Shown here: piece by piece, positions 47,201-56,109 of the stretch
How positions within the stretch are numbered: position 1 is the stretch's first letter
Layout of the letters: each line of letters starts with the position of its first letter
NCBI RefSeq assembly: GCF_030813495.1
Contig: NZ_JAUSUI010000012.1
Coordinates: 83,680-147,679, forward strand
Length of the DNA stretch: 64,000 bases
Direction of reading: 5' to 3'
Source of the DNA: Ancylobacter polymorphus
GTDB taxonomy: Bacteria > Pseudomonadota > Alphaproteobacteria > Rhizobiales > Xanthobacteraceae
Notes under the pieces: generated by a model
The model's input: only the letters and a program-made list of their open reading frames with translations
Told to the model about the DNA's origin: nothing
Databases searched by the model: none
Position numbers and translations under genes: made by a program

Positions 47201-47662
47201 TCAGCGCGCGCGGCGACCATTGGCGAGTACGTTGCGGATCGAAAAGCTCGAATGGATGCGCGAGAGGCCGGGAAGGGTCGACAGGATCTCGGTGTGGATG
47301 CGTTCGAACTCCGCCGGTGTTTCGACTTCGACACGCAGCAGATAGTCCGAACCGCCGGTCATGAGAAAGCACTCGCGAATTTCCGGGTGCCGGCGCACCG
47401 CCGCTTCGAAGCGGTTGAGGTAATCCTCCGTCTGCCGTTCCAGCGTGATGTTGATGATCACGGCAATGGCGGCATCGCGCGCGGAATGATCGACCAGCAC
47501 GGTATAGCCGCGAATGACGCCGCTGTGCTCCATCGCCTTGATGCGCCGCTGGCAGCTGGAGGGGGAGAGCCCGACCTCGGCGGCGATCTGCGCGCTCGGC
47601 ATGCGCGCATCGAGGCGCAGAAGGCGCAAAATGTTGCGGTCGATCGAATCCAGAGCGCTCAC
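47201..47662 (-). CDS. Lrp/AsnC family transcriptional regulator, likely DadR-type
   Basis: The 153-residue regulator begins with 'ALDSIDRNILRLLRLDARM', then the helix-turn-helix 'SAQIAAEVGLSPSSCQRRIK' and a RAM ligand domain ('AIAVIINITLERQTEDYLNR', 'CFLMTGGSDYLLRVEVET'). Lrp-type DadR proteins control D-alanine catabolism, and this gene is divergent from dadX-dadA. I chose GTG 47662 because AAGGA sits at seven bases and the longer frame crosses the operator region. A perfect inverted repeat at 47715 fits its operator. Confidence 0.9.
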   Translation of the reverse strand: MSALDSIDRNILRLLRLDARMPSAQIAAEVGLSPSSCQRRIKAMEHSGVIRGYTVLVDHSARDAAIAVIINITLERQTEDYLNRFEAAVRRHPEIRECFLMTGGSDYLLRVEVETPAEFERIHTEILSTLPGLSRIHSSFSIRNVLANGRRAR

Positions 47663-47714
47663 GGCGATTCCTTCGAAAAATTCGCTGATACGTGCAAAAT
47701 AGCGCATCCATGCG

Positions 47715-47752
47715 GCAATCATGCACAGATCGCGGAAAATGTGCATGATTGC
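47715..47752. promoter_or_regulatory. perfect 13-bp inverted repeat, candidate Lrp/DadR operator
   Basis: GCAATCATGCACA (47715-47727) and TGTGCATGATTGC (47740-47752) are exact inverted copies across a 12-base spacer. The dyad ends five bases before the -10-like TATACT (47758-47763) of dadX and lies 53 bases upstream of the regulator's start. This is the expected position for control of both directions. Confidence 0.7.
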
Positions 47753-47757
47753 TCCGC

Positions 47758-47763
47758 TATACT
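47758..47763 (+). promoter_or_regulatory. dadX -10 element
   Basis: TATACT lies 24 bases upstream of the preferred dadX ATG. The matching -35 position falls inside the inverted repeat and is poor (GAAAAT), which suits a promoter needing an activator. Confidence 0.45.
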
Positions 47764-47786
47764 TCATCCTCGAGGGGCAAGCGAGG

Positions 47787-48920
47787 ATGAGGCGGGCGAT
47801 GTTCGGCGACATCTCCAATGACCAGACGGCGATCGACACCGCGCCGGGAATTCTGACCATCGATCTCGGGGCGCTTGCCGCCAATTACCGGCAGCTCAAG
47901 CAGCGGGTTGGGGCCGCGCGCGTGGCCGGCGTGGTCAAGGCGGATGCCTATGGCCTCGGCGCGGCGCGCGTCGTCCCGGCGCTCTATGCCGCGGGATGCC
48001 GCGACTTCTTCGTCGCCCAGTTCAGCGAGGCGCAGGCCATCATCCGCACGCTCGGCCGCGACGCGCGGCTCTATGTGCTCAACGGCCTGCAGCCCGGCGC
48101 CGAGCGGGCCTGCGCGGAGGCGGGGATCATTCCCGTGCTCAACAGCCTCGATCAGCTCGCCAACTGGTCCCGCTGCGCCCGCGCCCGTGGGACGGAACTG
48201 CCGGCGCTCCTGCAGTTCGACACCGGCATGTCGCGGCTCGGCCTGCCGCCGGACGACGTCGACATCCTGCTTCAGCAACCCTCGCGGCTGGAGGGCGTGC
48301 GGCTGCTGCATGTGATGAGCCACCTCGCCAGCGCCGACGAGCCGAACAGCCCGCAAAATGCCGAGCAACTGGCGGTGATGCGCCGTTTCGCGGCCGCGTT
48401 CCCCGGCATCGAGCCGTGCTTTGCCAATTCCGGCGGCATCTTTCTCGGGTCGGACTATCACGGCGCGCTCGTGCGCCCCGGCATCGCGCTCTATGGCGGC
48501 GCGCCGACCGCCGGCGTGCCGAACCCTATGCGGCCTGTGGTGCGGCTCGACCTGCGGGTGGTGCAGACAAGGCTCGTGCCGGCGGGCGCCCGGGTCGGTT
48601 ATGGCGGCGTGCATGTCACATCCGGCGAGCGCCGGCTCGCCACGATCTCAGCCGGCTATGCCGACGGACTGCCGCGCGCGCTCAGCGATCGCGGCGCGGC
48701 CTATCATGGTGATGTCAGGCTGCCGATCGTCGGCCGCGTGTCCATGGACAGTCTGACGGTCGACGCCACCGCCCTTCCGCCCGGCACACTCACGCTCGGC
48801 ACGCTGGTAGAGATCATCGGCCCGCACCAGACGCTGGAAGACGTGGCGCGCGACGCCGGCACCATTCCCTACGAAATCCTCACCGCGCTCGGCAGGCGCT
48901 ACCATCGCATCTTCCGCTGA
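47787..48920 (+). CDS. dadX: alanine racemase, catabolic type
   Basis: The 377-residue fold type III PLP enzyme has the PLP lysine in '[19 protein letters not shown]', '[16 protein letters not shown]', '[11 protein letters not shown]', and the catalytic Tyr region '[20 protein letters not shown]', with '[15 protein letters not shown]' later. It interconverts L- and D-alanine. ATG 47787 leaves a short leader after the -10; ATG 47799 with GAGG is an alternative. dadA follows 35 bases after the stop, so this racemase probably feeds D-alanine to DadA. Confidence 0.92.
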   Translation: MRRAMFGDISNDQTAIDTAPGILTIDLGALAANYRQLKQRVGAARVAGVVKADAYGLGAARVVPALYAAGCRDFFVAQFSEAQAIIRTLGRDARLYVLNGLQPGAERACAEAGIIPVLNSLDQLANWSRCARARGTELPALLQFDTGMSRLGLPPDDVDILLQQPSRLEGVRLLHVMSHLASADEPNSPQNAEQLAVMRRFAAAFPGIEPCFANSGGIFLGSDYHGALVRPGIALYGGAPTAGVPNPMRPVVRLDLRVVQTRLVPAGARVGYGGVHVTSGERRLATISAGYADGLPRALSDRGAAYHGDVRLPIVGRVSMDSLTVDATALPPGTLTLGTLVEIIGPHQTLEDVARDAGTIPYEILTALGRRYHRIFR

Positions 48921-48955
48921 GCGCGCGGGCAGGAACAGACCAGAGGCACCTTCCG

Positions 48956-50212
48956 ATGAAGATCGTCATACTCGGCGCCGGTGTGATCGGCGTCACTTCC
49001 GCCTATTACCTCGCCAAGGCCGGCCATGAGGTGACGGTGCTCGACCGGCAGCCCGGCCCGGCGCTGGAAACCAGCTATGCCAATGCCGGCGAAGTGTCGC
49101 CGGGCTATGCCTCGCCCTGGGCGGCGCCGGGGATCCCGATGAAGGCGCTCAAATGGCTGTTCATGAAGCATGCGCCCTTGATCATCCAGCCGCGTTTCGA
49201 TGTCGCGACCTGGCGCTGGATGCTGGCGATGCTGCGCAATTGCACCGCCGCGCGCTATGCGGTGAACAAGGGCCGCATGGTCCGCCTCGCCGAATATAGC
49301 CGCGATTGCCTGGCCGAGCTGCGCGCGGAAACCGGCATCGCCTATGATGAGCGCATGCAGGGCACGCTTCAGGTGTTCCGCACCCAGAAACAGCTCGACG
49401 GCATCGGCAAGGACATTGAGGTGCTGCGGGCCGATGGCGTTCCCTTCGAGGTGCTGGACCGTGCCGGCTGCGTCGCCGCCGAGCCCGGCCTCGCGCGCGC
49501 GGCCGAGAAGATCGTCGGCGGCCTGCGCCTGCCCGGCGACGAAACGGGCGACTGCTTCAAATTCACCACCGCGCTGGCCGCGCGGGCCGAGACACTGGGC
49601 GTGAGCTTCCGCTACGGGGTCGATATTCGCGGGATCAAAGCCGCGGCCGGGCGCGTCGTCGCCGTGGAAACAGCGGCGGGCGAGGTTCATGCCGACCGCT
49701 TCGTCGCCGCGCTCGGCAGCTTCACGCCGCAGCTTCTCGCCCCGCTCGGGCTCGACCTGCCGATCTATCCGGTGAAGGGCTATTCGATCACCGTGCCGAT
49801 CGTGGACGAGAGGCTGGCGCCGGTTTCGACGGTGATGGACGAGACCTACAAGGTCGCCATCACCCGCCTCGGCGACCGCATCCGCGTCGGCGGCATGGCG
49901 GAAATCGCCGGCTTCTCCACCAGCCTGCCGCCCTCCCGCCAGGCGACGCTGGTGCAATCGGTGGAGGACCTGTTCGGCGGCGCCGGCGATCAGAGCCGGG
50001 CGTCGTTCTGGTCGGGCCTGCGGCCGATGACGCCGGACGGCACGCCGATCATCGGCCGGACGCGCTACCCGAACCTGTTCCTCAACGCCGGCCACGGCAC
50101 GTTGGGCTGGACCATGTCCTGCGGTTCATCGCGTGTGCTGGCCGACCTCATCAGCGACCGCACGCCGGAAATCGACGCGGAAGATCTGGCGTTCGCGCGC
50201 TACGCGGCGTGA
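48956..50212 (+). CDS. dadA: D-amino acid dehydrogenase small subunit
   Basis: The 418-residue flavoprotein has the FAD dinucleotide motif '[20 protein letters not shown]' at the start, '[20 protein letters not shown]', and a C-terminal '[18 protein letters not shown]' and '[19 protein letters not shown]', all typical of DadA. It oxidises D-alanine and other D-amino acids to 2-oxo acids and ammonia, passing electrons to the respiratory chain at the inner membrane. It forms an operon with dadX. Confidence 0.95.
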   Translation: MKIVILGAGVIGVTSAYYLAKAGHEVTVLDRQPGPALETSYANAGEVSPGYASPWAAPGIPMKALKWLFMKHAPLIIQPRFDVATWRWMLAMLRNCTAARYAVNKGRMVRLAEYSRDCLAELRAETGIAYDERMQGTLQVFRTQKQLDGIGKDIEVLRADGVPFEVLDRAGCVAAEPGLARAAEKIVGGLRLPGDETGDCFKFTTALAARAETLGVSFRYGVDIRGIKAAAGRVVAVETAAGEVHADRFVAALGSFTPQLLAPLGLDLPIYPVKGYSITVPIVDERLAPVSTVMDETYKVAITRLGDRIRVGGMAEIAGFSTSLPPSRQATLVQSVEDLFGGAGDQSRASFWSGLRPMTPDGTPIIGRTRYPNLFLNAGHGTLGWTMSCGSSRVLADLISDRTPEIDAEDLAFARYAA

Positions 50213-50252
50213 CGCGGGCGGGCGACAGCGGGGCGGACGGCCGCGACGCGCC

Positions 50253-51446
50253 TCAAGGGTTCGCGCGGGCACTCTGTTGCCCCGCTTTCCGCGAAAGAAC
50301 AGCCCCCACGGCGGCCTGCCGGTCGAACGCGCCTTCCCCGGCATTGCGCCCATAGAGCGCGGCATCGAGGGCGGCGGTCTCGCAGCCGCTCACCTTCAGT
50401 CCGAGGTCGCGGCGGCGGCGCAGATAGGCGGCGCACGCGCGGCGAAGGGCAAAGAGGTCTCCGGAGCGGGCCGCGCGCTTCACTTGTTGCCGCGTCGGAT
50501 CGAGGGGCGAGAGCCGTCGCAGCGCGCGCAGAAGAGGCGCCCGCCGGCGCGGGGACATCCCCGCAAGGCACAGGCCGAGCCCGGTCAGCGCACCCGCGAT
50601 CCCAGCCGCCGCACCGGCCGCCATGGGCCCGGTCGGCAGCCGGCCGGTGCCGCTCCGATTGTCGTGGAAGCTGGCATAGCCGAAGGGCAGCGCAGGGATT
50701 TCCGCTGTCCGCATCGTGCGGCTTGCCGTGTCGAACCAGGGGATGGCCACGGGTGGCAGTACCCCGGGCTCCCCGGTCATGGGCCGCAGATGCCATTCCC
50801 ACACAACCGTCGTCACCGGGCCGGCGGCGGTCGGGCGCATGTCGCGCTGCTCCGGCGCGGCGAAGCTGATCAGCCATGGCGCGCGCAGGACCGGGCGCGG
50901 CGGCAGCATATGCGGCAGCGTACCCTCCGCCGTCAGCGTGACACGGCGAACCAGCGTCTCGCCGTCGCGCAACGCGCCCGGCGCGGCCGACAGCCCGTCC
51001 TCGACCGTGAGGGTCTGGGCGGAAAGCGGCGCGCCCTCGCCGGGATAGGGCGCGACCGCAAGGCTGACAGCCGGCGCCGCCACGTCGAGCGGGGCTCGCA
51101 GGTTCTTCTCATCGACCACGGTGAGATGATGCGTCACCGGGCCAATCATCAGCGTTCCGGCGTGGCGGGGGAAGACGGCGAGGCGCCGTTCGAACACACG
51201 GACGGTGCGCCCGCCGATCTCCTCATCGCGCCATTGGTCGCGCGCCAGCTGCAGCCAGTCATAGTCCTCCGAACCGGGGAAGGTCAGCGTCTCCAGCGCG
51301 ATGCGGCTGGTATATTCGCCCCTCAGCGTCACCGGAACCATCTCGCCGACGACCGGGCGCGCCCCCTGCGGCAGCAGCAGGCGCAGGCCGTCGCCATAGG
51401 CGTCACCGGCGAGCAGAAGCAGGATCAGGCCGGCCCACTTCACCAT
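50253..51446 (-). CDS. batD: BatD-like membrane-anchored protein, last gene of MoxR/Bat operon
   Basis: The 397-residue protein has a signal peptide ('WAGLILLLLAGDAYGDG'), a long beta-rich periplasmic part ('LLLPQGARPVVGEMVPVTLR', 'VRRVTLTAEGTLPHMLPPRP'), and a membrane segment (about 272-295). A basic cytoplasmic tail follows. This is the layout of BatD/oxygen-tolerance proteins. Its start overlaps the TPR gene by seven bases. Bat proteins probably assist stress survival or maturation of exported proteins; the client is unknown. Confidence 0.8.
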   Translation of the reverse strand: MVKWAGLILLLLAGDAYGDGLRLLLPQGARPVVGEMVPVTLRGEYTSRIALETLTFPGSEDYDWLQLARDQWRDEEIGGRTVRVFERRLAVFPRHAGTLMIGPVTHHLTVVDEKNLRAPLDVAAPAVSLAVAPYPGEGAPLSAQTLTVEDGLSAAPGALRDGETLVRRVTLTAEGTLPHMLPPRPVLRAPWLISFAAPEQRDMRPTAAGPVTTVVWEWHLRPMTGEPGVLPPVAIPWFDTASRTMRTAEIPALPFGYASFHDNRSGTGRLPTGPMAAGAAAGIAGALTGLGLCLAGMSPRRRAPLLRALRRLSPLDPTRQQVKRAARSGDLFALRRACAAYLRRRRDLGLKVSGCETAALDAALYGRNAGEGAFDRQAAVGAVLSRKAGQQSARANP

Positions 51447-52072
51447 GTCTCGGCCTCCTCGGGCCGCAGCAGGCCGAGCCCGGCCCGCCGCTCATATTCC
51501 TTGCGCAGACGCAGGCGCAGGAATTCGCCGGGATCGTCGGCCAGCGTCTCAAGCCACGCCTCCGAGGCCGCGAAGCCTCGCGCCTCGATCGGCTTCTTCC
51601 CGCTGGGATCGGGCGTGCTGGCCAGGATCGGCGCCTCCATCGGGTCGCCGGGGGCGAGGCCGCCCGCACCCGGCAGCCGGCCCGGCACGGTGGTCTCGCC
51701 CGTCGTCTTCGGTACCATCGCGTCGACCAGATCGCGGAGCCGGCGCGCCTCGTCGTCGGACGGGTTGGCGAAGAGCACGGCGTCGACATAGGCGACGGAG
51801 AGCGCATGACGGCCGGTGGCGGCGAGCGTCAGCGCGCGGTTGAAGGTCTGGCTGCGCCCCGCCTCGGCGAAGGCGGCGTCCGCCGCGGCGTAGTCGCCCG
51901 CCCGGTACAGGGCGAGCCCCCGTGCCGCCGCGTCGTCCAGCACGCGCGCGGCCGTGACCGGCGCGCCGATCCGCAGGAGAAGGCGGCCCCAGGCGGCGGG
52001 GCCGGCGGCAAGCACGCAGGCGAGCCCGATCCCGGCGACGAGAGCGAGACGCGGGCGCAGGCCGGCCTTCAT
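51440..52072 (-). CDS. TPR-containing membrane-associated protein of the MoxR/Bat operon (BatC-like)
   Basis: The 210-residue protein has an N-terminal hydrophobic segment ('LALVAGIGLACVLAAGPAAW') and a TPR-like helical pair ('GLALYRAGDYAAADAAFAEA' and 'NRALTLAATGRHALSVAYVD'). The rest is a Pro/Gly linker with a helical end ('EFLRLRLRKEYERRAGLGLL'). The position between VWA and BatD genes fits BatC. ATGA overlap with the upstream VWA gene indicates coupled translation. Confidence 0.75.
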   Translation of the reverse strand: MKAGLRPRLALVAGIGLACVLAAGPAAWGRLLLRIGAPVTAARVLDDAAARGLALYRAGDYAAADAAFAEAGRSQTFNRALTLAATGRHALSVAYVDAVLFANPSDDEARRLRDLVDAMVPKTTGETTVPGRLPGAGGLAPGDPMEAPILASTPDPSGKKPIEARGFAASEAWLETLADDPGEFLRLRLRKEYERRAGLGLLRPEEAETW

Positions 52073-52953
52073 GCGCGCCTCCGGAAAAGGCCCAGCAAGG
52101 GCAGCCCCGCCAGCGCCGCGAGACAGGGGCCGAGATCGAGATAGGCCAGCGTCGAGAGCGCCGGATCGCGCTCCAGAGCGCCCCGCTGCGCCAGCCGGGC
52201 CAGAACGGGGGAAGGGGCGCGCGCGGGCGCGGCGAGGCTTCCCAAGGCTTCGAGCGCCGCCGGATCGCTCACGCCGCCGGCCGATCCGGTCAGGGTGAGC
52301 ACGGAAAGCCGGACGCCATCGCCGGCGAGACGCCCCGCCTCCGCCCGGGCGGCGCCGTCGACACCGCCGCCATCGGAAATCAGCACGAGATCGGCGCCCC
52401 GGCTCGCCCGCAGCATCTGCCGCGCCAGCGCCAGCGCACTGGCGGGGCGGCTGCCACCGTCCGGCATGGTGTCGCCGGCGAGCACGGCGATCTGGCTTTC
52501 CAGCGTCGCGGGGTCGGCGGTGGGCGCCGCCACCTCATAGGCTTCACCGGAATAGAGCAGCATGCCGACCGGCCGTCCGGACGCGGCCGTCAGGACAGCG
52601 GCGGCGGCGGCCTGCGCGTCGGCCAGGGCGGGGCCTTGCGCAACCGATGGCGACATGTCGAGGGCGATAAGAACCGCCCCGCTGCCGGCGAGCACCGGCG
52701 CATCCGCGCGCGGCACGGCGGGTCCGCACAGGCCGAGGCTGAGCAAGAGCGCCGACGCGAGCAAGGCGACGCCCTGGCGGCGGGCCCCTCCCCCCATATG
52801 CCCCAGCGTCCGCATCGCCTCGAACATCGCCGGCGGCATCACCCGCTCCCAGCCGCCGGCGGCGGGCCCTTGCCGCCAGTGCCACAGCGCGAGGGCGGCG
52901 AGCAGCGGCAGGGCAAGAAGCCACCCGGGACGCAGGAGAACCAGCTCGCTCAT
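52069..52953 (-). CDS. batB: VWA domain membrane protein (BatB-like)
   Basis: The 294-residue protein has N-terminal membrane segments (about 10-25 and 58-78) and a VWA domain starting 'AVLIALDMSPSVAQGPAL', which keeps the DxSxS MIDAS pattern. A C-terminal membrane helix ends LLGLFRRRA. ATG 52953 overlaps the stop of the preceding VWA gene; the frame's earlier ATG at 53010 would overlap 61 bases. In Bat systems two VWA proteins form a membrane complex with the TPR protein. Confidence 0.85.
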   Translation of the reverse strand: MSELVLLRPGWLLALPLLAALALWHWRQGPAAGGWERVMPPAMFEAMRTLGHMGGGARRQGVALLASALLLSLGLCGPAVPRADAPVLAGSGAVLIALDMSPSVAQGPALADAQAAAAAVLTAASGRPVGMLLYSGEAYEVAAPTADPATLESQIAVLAGDTMPDGGSRPASALALARQMLRASRGADLVLISDGGGVDGAARAEAGRLAGDGVRLSVLTLTGSAGGVSDPAALEALGSLAAPARAPSPVLARLAQRGALERDPALSTLAYLDLGPCLAALAGLPLLGLFRRRA

Positions 52954-53903
52954 CGGCGCCTCCACCCCGCGAGCAGCACCACCAGTGCCAGCGCCGCGCC
53001 ACCCGGCCACATCCAGAGCGAGCGCCAGTAGCGCAATGGCGGGCGCTTCATCGGGTTCGGCTCAAGTTCATCCAGTGTCGCCGCCATCGCTTCGAGATCC
53101 GCCATGCTGCGCACGCGGAAACTGGCGCCCCCTCCGGCCACGGCGATCTCCCGCAAGGCGACGGCGTCCACGGCCTCGCGCGAGGCCGGCTGATCTTCGA
53201 GATCCTCGGGGCCGAGCGCGATGGTATGCACCCGCACCCCATGGCCGGCCGCCAGCCGCGCGACATCCGACGCCAGAACCTTGCCCGATGTATCCACCCC
53301 GTCCGAGAGCAGGACCACGACCTTGGTGGTGGCGTCGCTGCCCATGATCCGGCGCGTCGCCAGCCCCAGCCCATCCGAAATGGCCGTGGAGCGGCCCGAA
53401 ATGCCGATCTGGGCGGCCTCGATGGCGCGGGCGACGGACGCGACATCGAAGGTCGGCGGCTGCGCGACATAGGCCCGGTCGCCGAAGATCACCAGCCCGA
53501 TCCGGTCGCCCTGGCGCGCGGCCACGAAACGCGCGGCGACGCGCTTGACCGCCTCCAGCCGCGAGAGCGGTTTGCCGTCGAGAACGAAATCCTGCTTCAG
53601 CATGCTGCCGGAGAGGTCGAGGGCCAGCAGAATTTCCCGGCCCGACGCCGTCACCAGATGCCGCGTCGCCGCGACCTGCGGGCCGGCGAGCGCCAGAACC
53701 AGCGCGCTCCAGGCCGCGACGAGCACCGCGTGACCGGCCCGCTCCTCGCCATGCCGCGCCGGCAGCGCCGCAGCGAAGGTGGCGGGCGCCACGGTAAGCG
53801 CGGCTTCCCCCGGCGCCCGCGCCGTCGGAAGCAGGCGCGCAAGCAGCGGGAGCGGAAGCAGCAGCAGGGCGAGCGGAAAGGCGAGGGAGAGAGAGGCGAT
53901 CAT
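52950..53903 (-). CDS. batA: VWA domain membrane protein (BatA-like)
   Basis: The 317-residue protein has two N-terminal hydrophobic segments (5-28 and 58-75), a complete VWA domain with MIDAS DLSGSM ('ILLALDLSGSMLKQDF'), 'GDRIGLVIFGDRAYVAQPPT' and 'VVVLLSDGVDTSGKV', and a C-terminal membrane helix ('MWPGGAALALVVLLAGW'). It is the better conserved of the two VWA proteins. Both ends overlap neighbours by four bases. Confidence 0.88.
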   Translation of the reverse strand: MIASLSLAFPLALLLLPLPLLARLLPTARAPGEAALTVAPATFAAALPARHGEERAGHAVLVAAWSALVLALAGPQVAATRHLVTASGREILLALDLSGSMLKQDFVLDGKPLSRLEAVKRVAARFVAARQGDRIGLVIFGDRAYVAQPPTFDVASVARAIEAAQIGISGRSTAISDGLGLATRRIMGSDATTKVVVLLSDGVDTSGKVLASDVARLAAGHGVRVHTIALGPEDLEDQPASREAVDAVALREIAVAGGGASFRVRSMADLEAMAATLDELEPNPMKRPPLRYWRSLWMWPGGAALALVVLLAGWRRR

Positions 53904-54241
53904 CGCCGTGCCCGCCGCGCCTTGAGAGCGATGCGCTCGACCGTTTCCGGCGACAGAGGCGGCGCACTGCCATAGGCCATGGCGCGCAGCTCCTCCGGCA
54001 GGTGGCCAAGGACACGGCCGATCGCCAGCACCCGCTCCTGCGGCGGCATTCCCCGTGTAGCGCGGAGGAGCGCGCGCCGCGACGGACGCCGCTCGACGAA
54101 GGGGGCCGCCAGAAGCGCGAGCAGCGCCGCCGCCAGCAGCCCGGCGCCGAACAGCAGCAGCAGGTCGGCGGCGCTCATCTGCATGAGTGCCGGCGGCAGG
54201 CGCCCTTCCGGCAGGGCCGCAATGAGTTCAGCCTGCGTCAT
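53900..54241 (-). CDS. DUF4381-like small membrane protein of the MoxR/Bat operon
   Basis: The 113-residue protein has one membrane segment (about 25-45, 'LLLLFGAGLLAAALLALLAA') and an Arg-rich cytoplasmic helical tail ('RRPSRRALLRATRGMPPQER'). Its place between DUF58 and VWA genes is that of DUF4381 proteins; similarity by eye is weak. ATG 54241 has AGGTGG at seven bases. It overlaps the DUF58 gene by 14 bases. Confidence 0.7.
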   Translation of the reverse strand: MTQAELIAALPEGRLPPALMQMSAADLLLLFGAGLLAAALLALLAAPFVERRPSRRALLRATRGMPPQERVLAIGRVLGHLPEELRAMAYGSAPPLSPETVERIALKARRARR

Positions 54242-55067
54242 GGGCGACCACCTCAAGGCCGACATTCAGGGCGTAGAGACGCTGCGCCAGCACCGCGCGG
54301 TCGAACGGGCGCAGCCGCGCGCGGCGGGCCAGCCCGCCGGCCCTGAGCGGCAGCGCAACGGCGGGAGGCGCGGTCTCGATCCTGTCGAGTGGCAACAGCA
54401 CCCTGACGAGACGGCGGCGGGCGAGCCGGACCAAGGCCGGCTCGTCTTCCGGCGCGAGGCCGTCCGGGCCCGTGGCGACAAGCACCTCGCCGCCGGGTGG
54501 GCAGAGCCGCATGGCGCGGATGAGCGCCTCCTCCAGCGACGGCACCACGCCGCCACCCGCGAGCGCCCGGTCGTGACAACTGGCGAGCATGTGGCAGACG
54601 CGGACCATCTGCGGGGCGCCGCCGGCCAGCGGTACGGCGGCCACGCCCTCGGCGCTGACGCCGATCGCCGCCAGCGAGGCCCCCCGCGCCACCGCCTGCC
54701 ACCCTCGCCGCGCCGCCAGCCGCGCCGCGCGCACCGAGCGCAGCGAGGCACCCGTGCCCCACAGCATGAGCGGGCGGAAATCGACGATCAGCAGCAGCGT
54801 GTCGTCCCGGTCCTCGTGAAAGCTGCGGATATGCGGGATGCCGGTGCGGGCAGTGGCGGAAGGGTCGAGGCGGCGGGCGTCGTCGCCCTCGGCAAAGGCG
54901 CGGATCTCGCGCAGATCCATCCCCGCTCCCGGCGCCCGGGCGGGAACGGCGCCGGGCCGGCGGGACGCCGGCTGGGCGCGCCCGGTCCTGAGAGCCCCCT
55001 CGCGCAGCGCCAGCAATTCGCGCGCCTCAAGCCGAAGGCCGGGCGCCGCCAGCGCGGGGCTCACCAC
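54228..55067 (-). CDS. DUF58 domain protein
   Basis: The 279-residue protein has the DUF58 signature 'MDLREIRAFAEGDDARRLDP', followed by 'SATARTGIPHIRSFHEDRDD' and the VWA-like strand 'TLLLIVDFRPLMLWG'. It is normally encoded next to MoxR ATPases. It overlaps the MoxR gene by seven bases and the next gene by 14. It probably is a cytosolic adaptor between MoxR and the membrane VWA proteins, which is inference. Confidence 0.88.
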   Translation of the reverse strand: MVSPALAAPGLRLEARELLALREGALRTGRAQPASRRPGAVPARAPGAGMDLREIRAFAEGDDARRLDPSATARTGIPHIRSFHEDRDDTLLLIVDFRPLMLWGTGASLRSVRAARLAARRGWQAVARGASLAAIGVSAEGVAAVPLAGGAPQMVRVCHMLASCHDRALAGGGVVPSLEEALIRAMRLCPPGGEVLVATGPDGLAPEDEPALVRLARRRLVRVLLPLDRIETAPPAVALPLRAGGLARRARLRPFDRAVLAQRLYALNVGLEVVAHDAG

Positions 55068-56011
55068 GGCGCGACCCGATGCAGTATGTCGGCAACCAGC
55101 GTTCGCCCGCTCCGCCCCTCACCGATGGCCGACCAGCTCGGCACAAGCCGGTGGGCGAGCGCATCGGGCGCGAGGGCGATGACATCTTCCGGCAGCACAT
55201 AGTCACGTGCCCGGAGCCAGGCGCGCGCCTGCGCCGCCACCGCCAGCGCCAGCGTGCCACGCGGCGAGACCGGATGCTCCACCCATTGCGCGACAGCGCC
55301 GCCGGGCCGCGACGCCATGACCAGCCGGACGATGAAGTCCTTCAGCGCCGGCGCCAGATGCACCCGCGCCACCTCGTCCTTCGCGGCCCGAAGGGCATCG
55401 GCGCCGAGCGGGAGGGCGAGGAAGGCGGGGGTATCGATGCGCTCGGCGGAGACCAGATCGAGAATCGCGCGCTCCTGCTCGGCCTGCGGAAGGCCAAGCG
55501 CGAGATGCAGCAGGAACCGATCCATCTGCGCCTCCGGCAGCGGAAAGGTGCCCTCGTGCTCGATTGGGTTCTGGGTGGCCACGACCATGAAGGGCTCGGG
55601 CAGCGCGCGACTGACGCCCGCGCTCGTCACCTGACCCTCGGCCATGGCCTCCAGCAACGCCGACTGCACCTTGGGCGGGGCGCGGTTGATCTCGTCCACC
55701 AGCACCAGCGCATGGAACAGCGGGCCGGGCACGAAATCGAAGCCGCCGCTCTCCGGGCGGAACACCTGCGTGCCCGTGAGGTCCGAGGGCAACAGGTCCG
55801 GCGTGCACTGGATGCGCGCATGGCTGCCGGGAAGGTGGGCGGCGAGCCGCTTGACCGCGCGCGTCTTGGCGATGCCCGGCGGCCCTTCGATCAGCACATG
55901 GCCGCCGGCGAGAAGGGCGATCAGCAGCCGCTCCACCAGTTCCTCATGGCCGATCAGACCGGCGGCGACGGCGGCGCCGAGCTGCGCAACCGGATGGCTC
56001 ATCTCATTCAT
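55061..56011 (-). CDS. MoxR-type AAA+ ATPase
   Basis: The 316-residue AAA+ protein has Walker A 'EGPPGIAKTRAVKRL' (about 43), Walker B 'LVLVDEINRAPPKVQSALLE', sensor 1 in 'VVATQNPIEHEGTFPLPEAQ', and a sensor 2/lid region ('GRSGRTLVADILHRVAPW'). It is the MoxR family, chaperone-like ATPases acting with VWA proteins. An alternative start is the ATG at 56002. It is the first gene of the seven-gene overlapping operon, 98 bases downstream of the histidine kinase stop. Confidence 0.92.
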   Translation of the reverse strand: MNEMSHPVAQLGAAVAAGLIGHEELVERLLIALLAGGHVLIEGPPGIAKTRAVKRLAAHLPGSHARIQCTPDLLPSDLTGTQVFRPESGGFDFVPGPLFHALVLVDEINRAPPKVQSALLEAMAEGQVTSAGVSRALPEPFMVVATQNPIEHEGTFPLPEAQMDRFLLHLALGLPQAEQERAILDLVSAERIDTPAFLALPLGADALRAAKDEVARVHLAPALKDFIVRLVMASRPGGAVAQWVEHPVSPRGTLALAVAAQARAWLRARDYVLPEDVIALAPDALAHRLVPSWSAIGEGRSGRTLVADILHRVAPW

Positions 56012-56109
56012 GCGGCGGGCTTCCCGTGGCAGCGACCTCCGCCAGCATGGACGACCCGGCCGAAGCCGCCAGAGAGAGCCTCCCGCCCGATCCGGGAAGA
56101 TCGCCCGGG

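Noticed and set aside
50253..56011. Reading the operon as a methanol dehydrogenase mxaRSACKLD cluster
   Set aside because: Gene order (two adjacent VWA genes, then TPR, then BatD-like) fits the Bat type better. No mxaF, mxaI, mxaG or xoxF is in the window.
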